A stretch of 64,000 nt of DNA from Embiotoca jacksoni (GCA_022577435.1 JAKOON010000004.1:839501-903500); one strand, 5' to 3'. Positions 1-13,487 are shown, counted from the first letter of the stretch. The notes: a model not told the origin generated them from the letters alone. Numbers and translations are program-made.

Positions 1-3000
1 GTGCTAACCACAGAGATGATTCAGAGGCATTAAGCATCAGCTTTTCCAGTAAGGACTGTTACAATGCTGATAGCAACTAAACCGCAATCAGCATTAAAGT
101 CATTTCAGAACCTGGAAAATGTTGAAGTTACAAGTGTCCAAACTCTAAATGGCTCAACTTATATCTCAAATCTTTCGGGTTATTGTAAACACTGATAAAC
201 GTACAGCTTTCAGCAAATAATGTCATACAAGGACATTTCTTTAATACAACGTAGCCTATATTTAGTCCCTTGTGGCCAAGATGGGAGCTTCAGAACTGAA
301 AATGTGTACAAGTGTATATTTTCATTTCAGTTTGCACAATGTTTCTGCAAACATCTGTGTCAGAAGCTAGAATCTGGTTTCTGAGTGCGCCTTGTGGCTT
401 CTGCTGGAAACTATTAGCATCTTAAGTGGGTGGAACATTTTTATTAATTATTAATACAACCCAAATATTCATTATTGTCCAGCATTGCTTTTGTCTACTG
501 TGGCTGCTGAACCTCGAGGGCAGTAAACGAGAGGCTGATGGCAAAGTGCTGATTATTCCTGCCATTTTGTCTAACAACGATGATGTGATTATCACTTTGC
601 ACCACACCCACTCTCAGTACTTTGTGACTCACATGTTTTCCTGACAGAGCAGTCAGCACAACAATTGAGCCGTCTCTGAATAAATGTTTTCCAGTATGTT
701 CTCTGAACTCCAACATTATCACAGAAACAAATGATCAATTATTGAGACGGTAAATGTCAAGATTCTTATTCTGTAAAAAAAATCTATGCTTATCATGTCA
801 TCTACCAATTGAACAAGCAGTATATTAGGAAATGCAGCCGATGACTGAAACCAGCACAGCTTCACTAATGGCAACAAGTGAGGTTACAGATTGCCTGTTT
901 TAATGACCGATAAATCAAGAGTGATTCTGCAGATTCTCTTTGCCGGTTGCCCAGCAACATGACATCAAACTCCTTTGTTAGACTGCATTAGGGTGGAAGG
1001 TCGGAAGTTGGTCTGCCGTCCCCACCCCTGGAGTCTCGCAAGCCAGGTCATAATATGTGGACATGTTTTATGTGAAAGGATGTCTATTTAGCTTGGGATC
1101 TCGCCACTGGTATGCATGCAGGAGCATAGTACAATACATTTCAGAGAGAAATCTGAGAATGATACCCATAACAGCTCTGTAATTGTATTTGCTGTGGATA
1201 GATGGGAAGAAAATCCCATTAGATTGGATCATGGTGAGTCCCCCCCCCCCCCCCCTACCTTCCCAATGTGCTAATAGACAGACACACAGACTGACAAGAC
1301 TGACACACGTGCACACACTCAATTTTGATCTCAACCTCTAAACACACACATGCATACACACACTGTTTCAAGTGAACCGCTCCCTGAGTAACTCAAAACA
1401 ACACATACAAGTCCCAGACTTTACAGACAACACCTTCTCGGGTATATACAACAGAGGACTGGATCATGAACTCCTCCATTTCCTTTTTACGTTTATCAGA
1501 TATTACAACAATATTTACTGCCTATGTGTCAGAAAAAAAGAAATTCCTGACCATCAATATGATCGTTGTTATATGGCTACATGAAAAAATAAATGCATGC
1601 ATGTCTTCCAACTTCAATGCAAATCAATCAGATTCCGAACGACTTTTAGTTCATTGCAACACTTATAACAAAAAAAAAAATGCAAGTGTTTATTAGCAAG
1701 TGAGCTGCTTGTATTATTGGGCATGGCGCTTTGATCAATAATGGTCTGTAAAAACCACAATGGAAATAGCCATTAGAATGCTATAGCAGTGTATCTCTGG
1801 GGGTCCATATTCCATCGTCTTCCTCTAATAGGTTTGCAGATGCATTTTTTGGAAGTGCAACAACACGTGCAGTATTTATTGCTTTTCGCTAAGTACAGCA
1901 CATCAATTGTCTACCATGTAACTACTTTCTTTGAATACTATTGAAAATATAGTTTATTTCACTTGGATTAAATCTAATAACGGATAGAAAAGAGTATCAA
2001 TAAATTCATATTTAACATGTGAGTTTGTTCTGGAAAAATACTCTCTCAGAATATGGTTTCAAAACAGAAAAATTGTGTTGTACAACAGACATTTCCCATT
2101 GCTGCACATACACAGAGCTCGATACCAACCTGATTTACTCTTCCATTGATATGTGCTGTAGAAAGTAATGATTATGTGCCAGAGTTAGTGCTAAATAGTA
2201 TCTGACAAAGCATGGAAAGGTCTCTTGGAACAGTTGCCCCCGGGGCTACCCCTGCTATGGACCAGACATCATACTTAATAGTCAATGCATGGCGTTGCAT
2301 AACACTGAGCCACCAATTACCACTGGCTGGATAGAAATATGTTTCCACTGCACATGACGAACTGTGTAAAGATGCGTTAATGGGCGAGAACTTATGAACA
2401 ATCTTGTTAAGATGAGCTGAATGATAGCGTTTGTATTGCACAGTATAAAGTTGAGATAAAGTGCAAACATTATCCCTCACCTTAACAGATGGCACATTTT
2501 ATAGGTCTGGCAAACAGAAGGCCAACCTCACAAAGACAACCATTTTAATATGTGAGTGTAAACCAAACCACTGGGCACGCTCACAGTATTTTCATATATT
2601 CAAAGTAGGTTAATATTACTTTGACACGCAATTCTTTCTCCATGTTGCTTCACATACATTAGGGTGGGGTGGAGGCAATTTATTTAGATTTTTACAATTT
2701 ACATTTATAATGTGCCATGTTGTCACAAATACAGTCAGCATGTTTTGAACACCATGATTTATTTCTGTTTTATTTCATTGTGTTTTTAGCAGAGTATCAA
2801 TTAAAACTGACTCTTTTTTTTTTTTTTTATTATTGGGCTATTATTAATAGTAGTAATAATTGTAATAACACTAAGAGTCTTTCACAATTTGATCACAATC
2901 GATCAAAAAACCAAAAAAGGATGATTGCGCCACCAAGAGGTAGAAAGGAGAAACTCACTCGGCTCGAAGGATTTCGGTCCTTGTGGTTCCTGAGTTTTGT

Positions 3001-3200
3001 CTTTCAGGCTATCCTGCCAGGCTGAGCGCCGAGAAATACTTTGACAATCATTGCCCAACAAACTTTAACAAATATATATCTAAAAATAGGTACATTGTAA
3101 AAATCATATTAGTATTTTAATCCTCTCTAAATGCTAAAAGAGAAGGAACATATAACGAGCCGGGTGAGGAAGTAGGGCCTGTAAGTATCTCCACAGGGAA
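1..3200. other. Upstream intergenic DNA, no gene seen
   Basis: AT-rich sequence with no open frame that has splice context or a recognisable protein. The longest open frame, on the minus strand at about 2172-2495 (107 codons), resembles no family I know and looks like chance. Simple tracts include a C run at about 1239-1255, which follows a purine-rich stretch, short CA tracts near 1340-1365, and a T run at about 2813-2828. By human synteny the next gene to the left would be a sodium-channel gene, but none of its exons is visible here. Confidence 0.6.
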
Positions 3201-3227
3201 TAAAAGCCCGCGGACTGCTGTTCCTAA

Positions 3228-3240
3228 GTTACCAGGTAAC
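3228..3240 (+). promoter_or_regulatory. X-box (RFX-binding) palindrome in the ttc21b promoter
   Basis: The sequence is GTTACC-A-GGTAAC, a perfect inverted repeat with a 1-bp spacer. It fits the RFX X-box form GTYRCC-N(1-3)-RGYAAC at every position. It lies 137 bp upstream of the ttc21b start codon, where X-boxes usually sit in ciliary genes. RFX factors are established activators of intraflagellar-transport genes, so this is a coherent regulator for an IFT-A subunit. The motif match is seen directly; RFX occupancy is inference. Confidence 0.8.
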
Positions 3241-3257
3241 GCTGAAGGAGTTCGTGC

Positions 3258-3290
3258 AAGATGGCGGAAACACAACATGAAGCACAATAA
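3258..3290 (+). promoter_or_regulatory. YY1-like motif overlapping a 9-codon upstream ORF of ttc21b
   Basis: AAGATGGCGG at 3258-3267 matches the YY1 core AAGATGGCGGC except that the final C is A. The same ATG (3261-3263) opens a nine-codon reading frame (MAETQHEAQ) that stops at TAA (3288-3290), 86 bp before the main start. YY1 motifs near transcription starts of housekeeping-type genes often include an ATG, so the small ORF may lie just inside the transcript or just outside it. This depends on the unmapped transcription start. Confidence 0.45.
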
Positions 3291-3376
3291 TACTATTTGA
3301 TCTCTAATGTTACAGAACAGGGAGAGCGGGACGGTTCAGGTCGGATAGTAAGGCAGCAGGACGCTTTTCAGCCAAG

Positions 3377-6300
3377 ATGGAGGATGAAGAGACAACGTTG
3401 GTAAGCGAATCTGATTTCTGACTGAGCACCAGAGGCATGTTAAAGGACGCTGATGAACCCTGAGAGTTCAGAACTGATCATGGCTGCTGGTGACGTTGTT
3501 GACGCGACGTTAACTGGCTTGTTGTGATCGTAAGATGTTGGTTCCCGTGTTACTTTAACACGAAGCTACCAAAACCAAATGTAGAATGAATGCCGACGTC
3601 CTCCTGGTGTCCGCAGGCTCTCATCAAGTTCTACTGCTGCGAGAAGTTCTTCAGTCACGCTGTGAGAGCTGCAGCAGCTGCTCAGAGGAGCTTCAGCGAC
3701 GAGCCCGTCCACACCTTCCTCCACGCCTACAGCTCCCTGATGCAAGGTGAGCTTCATCATCTCAGGGTCACACTGAAGGCACCTCGCCATCTCCCACTCC
3801 TTCACTGTGCTCTGCTGCAGATCAAATCCAGGAAGCCTTCTCCGGGTTTGAGACCATCAGAGATGACCGAGATGTGTCTCTCTGCACACTGATGGCTCTC
3901 GTGTATGCAGAGAAAAAGAAGACGAACCCAGGTGAGCCACCGTAGTCCGTTTATTCATGTTGAAATGAGCTGGACAGGTAGTACACGTGTCTTTGTATTC
4001 ACAGACAGAGAAGTTATCCAACTACTTGATGCTAAAGTCAAAGAGGATCGTAAAAGTGCATCTGCCAAGAGCCTGTACCACGCCGGGACCTTCCTCTGGC
4101 TGCTAGGGCGAAATGATAAGGCCAGGGAGTACGTAGAGAGGATGATCAAACTCTCCAACGGCTCCAGAGAGGTGAGATTCACATGTTTTGTCATATGACT
4201 GAAGAAATTCATCTGTAATACTGAACATATTTATGAAATGTCTTGAAGTTTATGGAATCGCGAGGGGGAAATATCTGCTTGTTGAACGGATATATCTGTC
4301 TTTTAGGGGATAATCCTGAAAGCCTGGATAGATGTGACATCTGGTAAAGACGCCCACGCCAGAAAGGCTGGAAAGTATTTTGATGAGGCACTGAAAGAGA
4401 GAGCAGATGTTTTCGCCCTGATGGGAAAGGTGACCGGTTAAATACGCCTTCCTCAGCCGCAGCTGCAAATGTTGTGATGCCATCATTTCTCATATTTCCG
4501 ACACATCTCTCAGTACTTTTCGTGTCTGTAATTGTTGTTGTTTATGAAACCCTTGCTGTCACTGTGATTGGTGTGTTTTGCTGTTTATTTCATCATGTAA
4601 AATATCTCTGACTACATTATTGGAGTCATTCCCGTATACGTTTTGAGATATTGCTCCCACTGTTGTTAATGATTTTTAACTTAAGGTATTTAGATGTTTT
4701 ATTCATATTAATAGCAATCAGCTTTCACATGTGTTTTATTAATTATTTTAATGTCGTGCACCATCGGTGATGTTTTGTCTTTTGTAGGCACAATACTATG
4801 AATATCGTCAGAACTACTCTGGAGCATTAGAGATGGTTAACAGAGTCATCGCAAGTTTCCCTGCATTCATACCTGCTTTCATCAAGAAAATGAAACTGTT
4901 GTTGAGCCTTCAAGACTGGGAGCCAACCTTAGAGGCAGCACACAGGTACATCGCAGATGTTTCTCTGTACGAGCTAATTAGAGATCCATTCTCAAAAAGT
5001 CTTAAGGAATGGTAAGAATGTCTGTGGTGATACCAAAGAGTGCAAAAAACATTTATAATCACCACCAGGCATAGAAGAAATAAACACAGTCTGCCTTTAC
5101 AAATGGCCCAGCATTCAAGTGCAAATGAAACACCAACGTGATGCCTCAAACCAGTGCATACTGACTAAGCCATTGTTTGCACTTTGGACTTTCGCCAGTG
5201 CTGGACAGCATAAAAAGCCCTTTGAGCCAAAGTGCTGGAATCACATACAATTCCAAGGAGCTCAGGTTTACTGAACAGGAGGAAGAGTGTTTACTCAGGT
5301 TGCACCGAGTTCAGAGCTGCTGTGATGTTGTGAACTGGAAGGGATGCAAGCATCAAACTGTATTCCTTACATCCTTTGGCTGCCTTCATAATTCCTTTTA
5401 GTTTTAATGTTATTTGTATGGGAGCTCAACACAGTACAGTAGCAGTATCAGATATTCTATCGCTATCAATAAAAGAAATCCAAGCTGATGAAGTGGAGGA
5501 GATGGACTTTACTCACAGCTCCTTGTGTCATGTTTCAGGCTTTTACAGAAAGATAAAAATAACCTGGAGGCACTACGGATGCTGGCTCTACATGCTTTAT
5601 GCCAAGAAGGCGATATTACTGAGGTAACGCTCACTTATTTTCACATGTTCACACCTTGAATTCGAAGGGTAGGGAACCAGCATGAATGGAAATAAGACTG
5701 TTAATAACTTAATTGATGATGGAGTTTATATCAACTGTGTTTATATCCCTCTGGCAGTCAGTAAAGCAGCTTTCAAACCTCCTCAGTAGTTTGGACACTC
5801 TCGAACCACATAACCATGAGCTCTACTACAGAATGTCTCTCGCCTTCACCCGTGTCGTAAGACTGTTTTTCTTTCTAAATTCTTCACACTAAAGGTGCGA
5901 TCCTCTTTTCTTCTGGGGAGTTTTTTGATTTGAACAGAATTAAAGCATTTCTTGTTTGGTTTGTTTTCTTTTAGTGTGGACGAAACGAGAAAGTGATTGA
6001 ACAGACGTTCAGAATGGTGGAAAGGGCTTTTTCCGTGGCACCAGGGGACTCTGACTTAGCCACCGAGTTGGGCTACCAGATGGTGCTCCAGGGCAGAATT
6101 AAGGACGCAATGAAGTGGTACAACACCGCCATTGGCAACAAGGATCAGACAAGTGTTTCGGCTTTGACCGGTAACATGTTTCCAATGATCAGATGTTGGG
6201 TTCACACATACTCACAAAAAAAACATCTGAAATAATGTTTTTTATTATTACACAGGTATCATTCGTTGCCAGCTGATAGAGGGACACCTCGAAGATGCAC

Positions 6301-9300
6301 AGCAACAGTTGGAATTTCTCACAGAGTTTCAACAATCTATTGGAAAATCAGGGGTAAAAAATGTTTTATAGGAGTTTGCAAGAAGGAAAGTTCCTCAGTA
6401 TTTACTCTTCAGTGATTCCTCCTCGGTGGCTTTTTGTTTTAAGATGTCGCCTCATTTCTTTTTCTTTTATGAAATCATTTTTGTTTTTACCCTCACATTT
6501 GTTAATTTCTTGTTTTAATAATTGTTGTAGGAACTATTGTACCTACGTGCCGTGCTGGCAGTGAAGAAGCACCAGCCCCAGGAAGAGGTGACCAACCTGC
6601 TGAACGATGCCGTGGACACACACTTCTCTTCTCTGCAGGGTCTCCCTCTGGGAGTCGAGTACCTCGAGAAGCTGAACCCTGACTTCTTGTTGGAGATTGT
6701 CAAAGAGTATCTTGCACTGTGTCCTGCTAAGGTACGACTGGAGTAATCATCAGTGTTGGTCTTTCAAATGTTTATGTAAATTCTGGGGTATAAATATGGG
6801 CAATGCAAGGAAGCCTGGGTTACTTATGTAAATATTTTGCCACTATTGACTGTGTTTTTTATTTCACAAATTTATGATTGGGATATATGTACTTGATCCT
6901 CTTCTAATGAGAATCATCATATCAAATCTTTAGGGAACATAACACTTTTACTGTTCTTGTTTTAGCCGACTGCCCAGGGCCAGCCTCCAGCTCCTCAGCT
7001 CCAGCAGTGTGCCACGTTGTTGGATACCGTGGTCAAGATTGTCCCAGGTCTCCTTCAAGGGGTCTTCCTGCTAGCCAAAGTCAGATATCAGTCTGGTGAG
7101 TTCTGCAATTAAAATAAGTTGTGTTTTAGTTTTTGTTTGGTGGTGTTGTAGATGGTATTTTGAGCTGCATTCCTCCTGTGTTTCAGGTGACACAGACGCT
7201 GCTCAGAGCAGTCTGAACCACTGCCTGGACCAGTGTCCTTCTCATGCAGAAGCTCATCTGCTAATGGCTCAGATCCACTTGGTGCAGGGTAACGTGACGT
7301 TGTGTTCCCAGTCTCTTGAACTCTGCCTGAGCCATAACTTTGAGGTAAATCTGCAATCAACATGACCGTATTATTGGCTTTTATATATATATATATATAT
7401 ACAGTATATATATATATATACATACACAGGACAAAGTGTTTTTCTGGTTTTATTTGACCTACGGCAAAATGTTCAAATGCATCGTAGCTCTGTATCTGTA
7501 ACATTTAGTCTGTTAATCTGAACTACTGAGGATGTGGATAAAAGAAAGAATGAAGTTTCATCCAGTAAATATGCTCGACAGAAGGGTCCTTTGAAAGCAC
7601 TATCAGCAGTGACAACATATCACGATGTATTATTAAATGTCTCGACAGACAGGTTTGAGATCATACAAGCTGCAGTGGTTTGAGACTGAGACTCAGACTG
7701 ACATCCTGTGGCGGTGAATGTTATTTCGTGTTCGAATCAAGTACTTGTCCATGTTGATGCAGGGGTGTCTTGTCTAAATGGGTCATGACTTGTTGTCCTT
7801 TCCAGATTCGAGACCATCCATTATACCACCTGATCAAAGCTCAGGCTAAGAAGAAAATGGGTGAGCTAACAGAGGCTATTCAGACATTACAGATGGCCAT
7901 GAGTCTTCCAGGCGTCCGCAGAGCAGGATCCTCGTCCAAGTCCAGGAACAAGAAGACAGAACTGAGCTCTGCTGACTGCGTCTCTGTCTTCTTGGAGCTA
8001 GCTGAGGCACTATGGCTCAACGGAGAACAGGTAAAATAGGGAGTTTTCATTGAACGAGGCTTTTGGGGTTCCACATACTGAGTCTGGCCTTGAAGGAAAA
8101 AGTACAATTTAAGCTCATGAATGGATTTAATATTTTAGCATGAAGCAGCGAAGGTGATGCAGGATGCCATCAACGAGTTCTCGGGAACACCTGAGGGGCT
8201 GCGTGTCACCATTGCGAATGCGGACCTGGCCCTGCTGCGTGGTGATACCGAGCTGGCACTGAGTATGCTCAGAAACATTACCCCTGAGCAGCCCTACTAC
8301 ATCCAAGCAAAGGAGAAAATGGCAGACATATATCTGAACCACAGAAAAGAGAAACGTCTGTATGCAAGCTGTTACAGGTGAGCGTAAAACTTAGAAAAAA
8401 TACGCAATGAAATGAATATAGAATAGTAGCTGATGATATGAAAACATGTGTGGTAACCTGATGCGTTGTTAATGTTTGTTTGAACACAAATTAATGAAAG
8501 TTAATGAAATACATAGCCATAAAAATGATCCAGCCACACTGCAACCTTATGTCATCCAGTTAGGTCTGCAGTAGAATTTAGGAGACCACAAGATTCAGGT
8601 CGAAATAATATTAGCTGAACAGCAGACGTTCATTTAGTTGAGAGAAATTGTCCTGTTTTCTCCAGCTGTCTTCATCTGGTCTCTGATGCCACTTCTTATT
8701 GACAGCTGAGACTTCGTAAAGTTTGACTGAACCACAGTCCAGCAGAGGCACACAGTATGTCTATATAATGAAGTACACCATATGTGATGTGATACCTCTT
8801 TCTGTTCTCCAGAGAAATAGCGGAGAAGCTGCCCAGCCCTCACACATACCTCTTACTCGGCGATGCCTACATGAACATTCAAGAAGTAAGTGGAAGATGT
8901 GATTCATGATCTGTTGGTTTTTTTCCCACATAAAGTGAATTGTTTGTATTTTGGCAAACTTAGCTTGGCTTTAAAGGGACTACGTTTTGGAAGTCATTTA
9001 TATCTTTTACAAAAATAGCTCAAACTCAAAGGCATCATTAAAGATGCATCGGTATATAAGAGGAACGCAGGACAATCTCCTTGTAGTTAAGAGCAGTATG
9101 ATGAAACATAGTAGTTTTGGTAATACTTATTTGTAAATTGTTGAAAACATACAAGCTATGCAGTACCACTGCAGAGTTTTATTTAAAGAGGACTTACTTA
9201 CTTACTTACTTACAAGAAAACAAATGTACTTTCCCTCTTCATAGAGTTAAAATGCATATATCTAAATAACTTGTAATCAAAAAATGTAAAAATCACCAAA

Positions 9301-12300
9301 CCCGTGGTAGTTCACGGGGATCTTTGCCATCACAGGAAGTGATCGTCTCATCTCTTAAGGAAAACATCTGCTAAACTACAGTACGAGACAAGCAACACTA
9401 ACCTGAAGCTGCTGGTGTTGTAATTTCTATACACGACTTTAAAAAAAACAAAAAAAAAGAACCCTTCCTGATAAATTCGGGTAAAACAAACAAACAGAAA
9501 AAAAGATTCATCATAAAGTTTCTGAATAATGGTTGACAGTGTCATGAGGACATAATGTTCCTGTGCATAAGTGACAGAGTTTTTGTTGTGGATTTAGTTT
9601 CAGATAAATCATTAAATCAAAGACCAGTCGGTCTTCCCACCTGAATGGTTTTATGGGTGACAACCTGAGCCTCCTAAGGTCAGTCATGCTGACATATTTT
9701 GGTTGAGGTGATGGTAAGATAGCGCCATTCGAGGACGAAATAGATCTTCCCGACCCGAGCATCAGATATTGTATCTTCATCCAGCCTCCCCAACAGATCT
9801 TACTGGAAATCAGCAACCTTTAAGGTGTTTACATGTTCGTGACTAGTTCCAATGTTAACAAACTCTTGAAACCAGCAACAGATTGTGAAACCACTTACTT
9901 TCATGTGTGTTTATCCTCAGCCAGAGAAAGCCATTGATGTTTATGAGCAGGCTCTCAGGAAAAACCCCAAAGATGGTGCTTTAGCCAGCAAGATTGGGAA
10001 AGCCCTGGTTAAGACTCACAACTACGTCAAGGTTTGTGTTGTACACTCATTTAAAGAGGAAGCACAATTCACTCATACGAACTCGTGTTGACACAAGACT
10101 GTTCGTTACGCAGGCGATAAACTACTATGAAGCAGCTCTAAAGACTGAGCAGCAGACCTTCCTGTGCTATGACCTGGCCGAGCTCCTGATGAAGATGAAG
10201 CAGTATGAGCGCTGTGAGCGAGTTCTGCACGACGCTCTGGCCCACGAACCAGGTACTGAAGACCTCACATATTTCACACACGGGGAACTCCTGTTGTCAA
10301 ACTTCACAATAAACAACATTAAGAGAATCTCGTCATGATTAGAGTTTGTTCACAGACATGATGATGCAAGTAAGGCGCCGGTATATACAAGCTCATACAA
10401 CGAGGGAAATTGAATAGTCTTTGATTTGATTATGTTAAAGCCACTCTGCTTGAACCTAATCAAAACATCTGTCTACTGAGGTTCTGAAAAAGTACTGACT
10501 GATTGTGTTGCTGTGTTTCTAACTTGACTGTTTTCTACCTAGTGAATGAACTGCCTGCACTCTCAGATGATTGCCGTTATCTGGTGCTGTTGGCGAAGAT
10601 CCAAAATAAAGTTGACAAAAATGAAGACGCTTTACTTTCCCTACAAAGAGTAAGTTGTAACGTAAATTAAATTTTTCTTCTGACTTCTTCCTGTTTCTTC
10701 TACTTCCGAGCCCTACTTACTCGTCCATTTAAAAGGACAGACACGCATAATGAAAACATTTTTAACATGTTAGTCTTCTTTGACTTGTTTTATGGACATA
10801 ATAATGGTCATTACTGTTGTTATTTCCATGATGAGGTTGTGTATTTGCTGTCGGTAGGCCCGGGATGTGCAGGCCAAGGTGCTGAAGCGGGTGCAGTCGG
10901 AGCAGCCTGACGCTGTCCCCATGCAGAAGCAACTTGCTGCTGAGATCTGTGCTGAGATCGCCAAACACTACACAAGTCAGAGGGGCTATGAGAGAGCAGT
11001 CAAATTCTACAAAGAAGCTCTTGTGTATTGTGAGACAGATCGCAAGGTCAGTGCAGCGGAATCAAAAAACCTTCTGTGTACTTACTGCAGCTGCGGTTAA
11101 CAAGCATTGGTGTCTTCTTGAGTCTCGCTCCTGTGTTTATAAAATGTTGTGATCTTCGTGGTTGATATTTTGATTTAAGCCAAAGGTCTTTGTACCAAGA
11201 CTTTTGTCACATCAACCTCATTGAAATGAATCTCCCTGATCCTAGGTGATGCTGGAGTTGTCCCGGTTGTACCTCACTCTGGACGAGGTCGATGCGTGCC
11301 ACGAGCAATGCAGCGTCATTCTGAGGAATGACCAGATTAATGAAGACGCAATTCTGGTTGGTTCTCTCCTTCTGCCACAACAGTTGTTACCATAATCTTT
11401 TTTTAAACTAATAAATAGGAGTAATTTCTTCCATATGTTTGTTCTTAGATGATGGCAGACATTATGTTTAGGAAGCAGGACTATGACCAGGCAGTTTTCC
11501 ATTTTCGACAACTCCTAGAGCGCAAACCAGGTGCAGTAGGACCACGTTACTCTTGTTTTTACGATGAATGTAAATGTGAAGTGATGGGAAGCACAATAAC
11601 TTACACCTGTTGTTTTCAGACAACTATCCAACTCTGTCCCGTCTCGTTGACTTGTTGAGGAGGGCAGGGAAGTTGGAAGAAGTCCCCAGATTTCTTGAAA
11701 TGGCAGAAAAACACTCTTCCAGGACTAAATTTGACCCTGGGTTTAACTACTGCAAAGGACTTTATCTTTGGTAAGTTACAGGAGTCTCTTGCCAAAATGA
11801 TTCTGCAGGTACGTTTCTTTCTGGCTTATTGACCAAACTTGTTCTTCCTGCTCAGGTACACAGGAGAACCCAATGATGCGCTTCGACACTTTAACAAGGC
11901 GCGGAAGGACAACGACTGGGGTCAAAATGCTGTTTACAACATGATTGAAATCTACCTCAACCCTGACAATGAGACGATGGGAGGAGAAGCATTTGAGGGT
12001 TTAGATGGTGAAATTGGGTGAGTGGCAGAATTTAGTAGAGTAGGGAAGCACCTCTGTTTCAAACCTACAGTTCATAGACTAATACTTACATGCTTTGTCT
12101 TCGTCTTCCTTCAGGAACTCCACAGAGAAGCAGGAGTCCGAGCAGGTCGCTGTGAGGACGGCTGAGAAGCTGCTGAAAGAGTTAAAGCCCCAGACGCCAG
12201 GCGGACACATACAGCTCCGCATCCTGGACAACTACTGCTGTCTGGCCACTAAACAGAAGGCCAATGTAGAGAAAGCCCTCAATGCTTTCACAGAGATTGC

Positions 12301-13487
12301 AAACAATGAGGTAAGTAAATTCCAGATGGTGCACACAACTTACATCACTCTCTCTTGTGTAAATATAGACACTCTTGGAGCTGTGCATTATTTTAGGCTC
12401 TCTCTTTCTGTCAGCATATCATTTGGTTATAAACTGCACATTACACTGCATCAGGCTGGATTTTAATGGATTATGTTCGGTATTTATCATCCCTACTGTC
12501 GTCCTTCAGATATTTACATACGTTTTACAGAAATATATTTAAAAAACATCTACATTTTATTTGTTACACTGAACTGAAGTGAATGTATTTTTATGGTTAA
12601 AACAAACAAAGTGGGATAGCGTTGTGGTGTCGTCACATTTATCCCATCACCAGAATTTTTTGGGTTCAATTCAGAAAGACCACGTGCCAGCGCTGTTGGC
12701 CATGGCAACCGCTTACATGATGCTAAAACAAACTCCTCGAGCCAGGAACCAGCTCAAACGCATAGCCAAGATGGACTGGAGCATTGTTGACGCCGATGAG
12801 TTCGAGAAGAGCTGGCTGCTCCTGGCAGACATCTACATCCATTCGGGAAAGTATGACATGGCCTCAGACCTCTTACAGAGATGCCTCAATCGTAACAAGG
12901 TCAGCCTGAAAATGTTGTTGCCTTTGAAACATGAAATCAAGGCAGTTCATTGCACATATACACATCTATTTTTTTGGACAGCTTTTTTTTTTTTCTTTGT
13001 AATGCAGAAGCCAAGTTTTAAATAAATTTGTATTCTCACTTTTTTCCAGTCATGCTGTAAAGCTTATGAATATCGTGGCTACATAATGGAAAAAGAGCAG
13101 GCATTTCGTGATGCTGCTAACAGCTATGAAATGGCTTGGAAATATGGAAATCGGACTAACCCAACTATTGGTATGTCAAATACAATCACATGTCCAGTTC
13201 TCTTTAAAAGCACAGAGAGAATTACATTGCTAGCAAGGTATAATGTCTGCTTTTATTCCAGGATACAAGCTTGCTTTCAACTACTTAAAAGCAAAGAGGC
13301 ATGTCGATGCCGTAGACGTGTGTCATAAGGTGAGACACCTGTGGATGTTTACAGTTTAATATCTTCAATATGTTTTCATCCTTGGAGTCATCTTCACTTT
13401 TGTCCACAGGTTCTGGCTGCTCATCCAAATTATCCAAGAATAAGAAAGGAAATCCTGGACAAAGCTCGTACTGCCCTGAGATCTTAG
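3377..13487 (+). CDS. ttc21b: Tetratricopeptide repeat protein 21B (IFT139), IFT-A subunit; 29 coding exons, 1318 aa
   Basis: IFT139 is part of the IFT-A complex that supports retrograde transport and membrane-protein entry in cilia; human mutations cause nephronophthisis and short-rib/Jeune phenotypes. Exons: 3377-3400, 3617-3746, 3821-3931, 4005-4171, 4307-4429, 4788-4945, 5539-5623, 5758-5856, 5975-6170, 6256-6353, 6531-6731, 6966-7095, 7187-7344, 7806-8030, 8139-8377, 8813-8885, 9921-10031, 10114-10252, 10543-10649, 10858-11046, 11246-11356, 11449-11530, 11620-11770, 11856-12017, 12115-12310, 12675-12899, 13050-13170, 13262-13329, 13410-13487. Phases agree throughout and sum to 3957 nt; human TTC21B is 1316 aa. 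The product is TPR helical hairpins from end to end, with no signal peptide or membrane segment; clear repeats lie near residues 1160-1190 and 1201-1230. Recognisable stretches include LNPDFLLEIV, ASKIGKALVKTHNY and YTGEPNDALRHFNKARKD. Donors are GT throughout, but exons 17 (GTTTGT) and 21 (GTTGGT) have weak ones. Exon 1 encodes only MEDEETTL. I see no disabling change, so the gene looks functional. Confidence 0.97.
4946..5538 (+). other. ttc21b intron 6
   Basis: A 593-bp intron between a GTACAT donor and a TTTCAG acceptor. Open frames inside it (about 5177-5401 and 5376-5627) run into the intron or exon 7 by chance. I see no repeat family or structured RNA. Confidence 0.7.
7382..7423. repeat. 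(TA)n microsatellite in ttc21b intron 13
   Basis: About 40 bp of alternating TA, interrupted by CAG. It lies 40 bp after the exon 13 donor, in the intron at 7345-7805. It may be length-polymorphic. Nothing else is recognisable in that intron. Confidence 0.85.
8886..9920 (+). other. ttc21b intron 16, the largest in the gene
   Basis: A 1035-bp intron with a GTAAGT donor and a CCTCAG acceptor. It contains a short ACTT tandem tract at about 9190-9214 and an A-rich block at about 9440-9500. The open frames inside it resemble no protein family I recognise. I could not assign the middle part (about 9300-9850) to a known repeat. Confidence 0.65.

Noticed and set aside
2172..2495. 107-codon minus-strand frame upstream of ttc21b
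   Set aside because: No recognisable family, no codon-use or exon signal, and another overlapping frame of similar quality.
2925..2945. CTCF-like string (ccaccaagaggtag) upstream of ttc21b
   Set aside because: Only 11 of 14 core positions match, including a mismatch at the conserved GGC. Too weak to list as a site.
3900..4010. Alternative acceptor 4 bp downstream for ttc21b exon 4 (AG at 4009-4010)
   Set aside because: Using it would shift the frame and destroy the conserved KSLYHAGTFLWLLGR segment. The acceptor before 4005 keeps the TPR frame.
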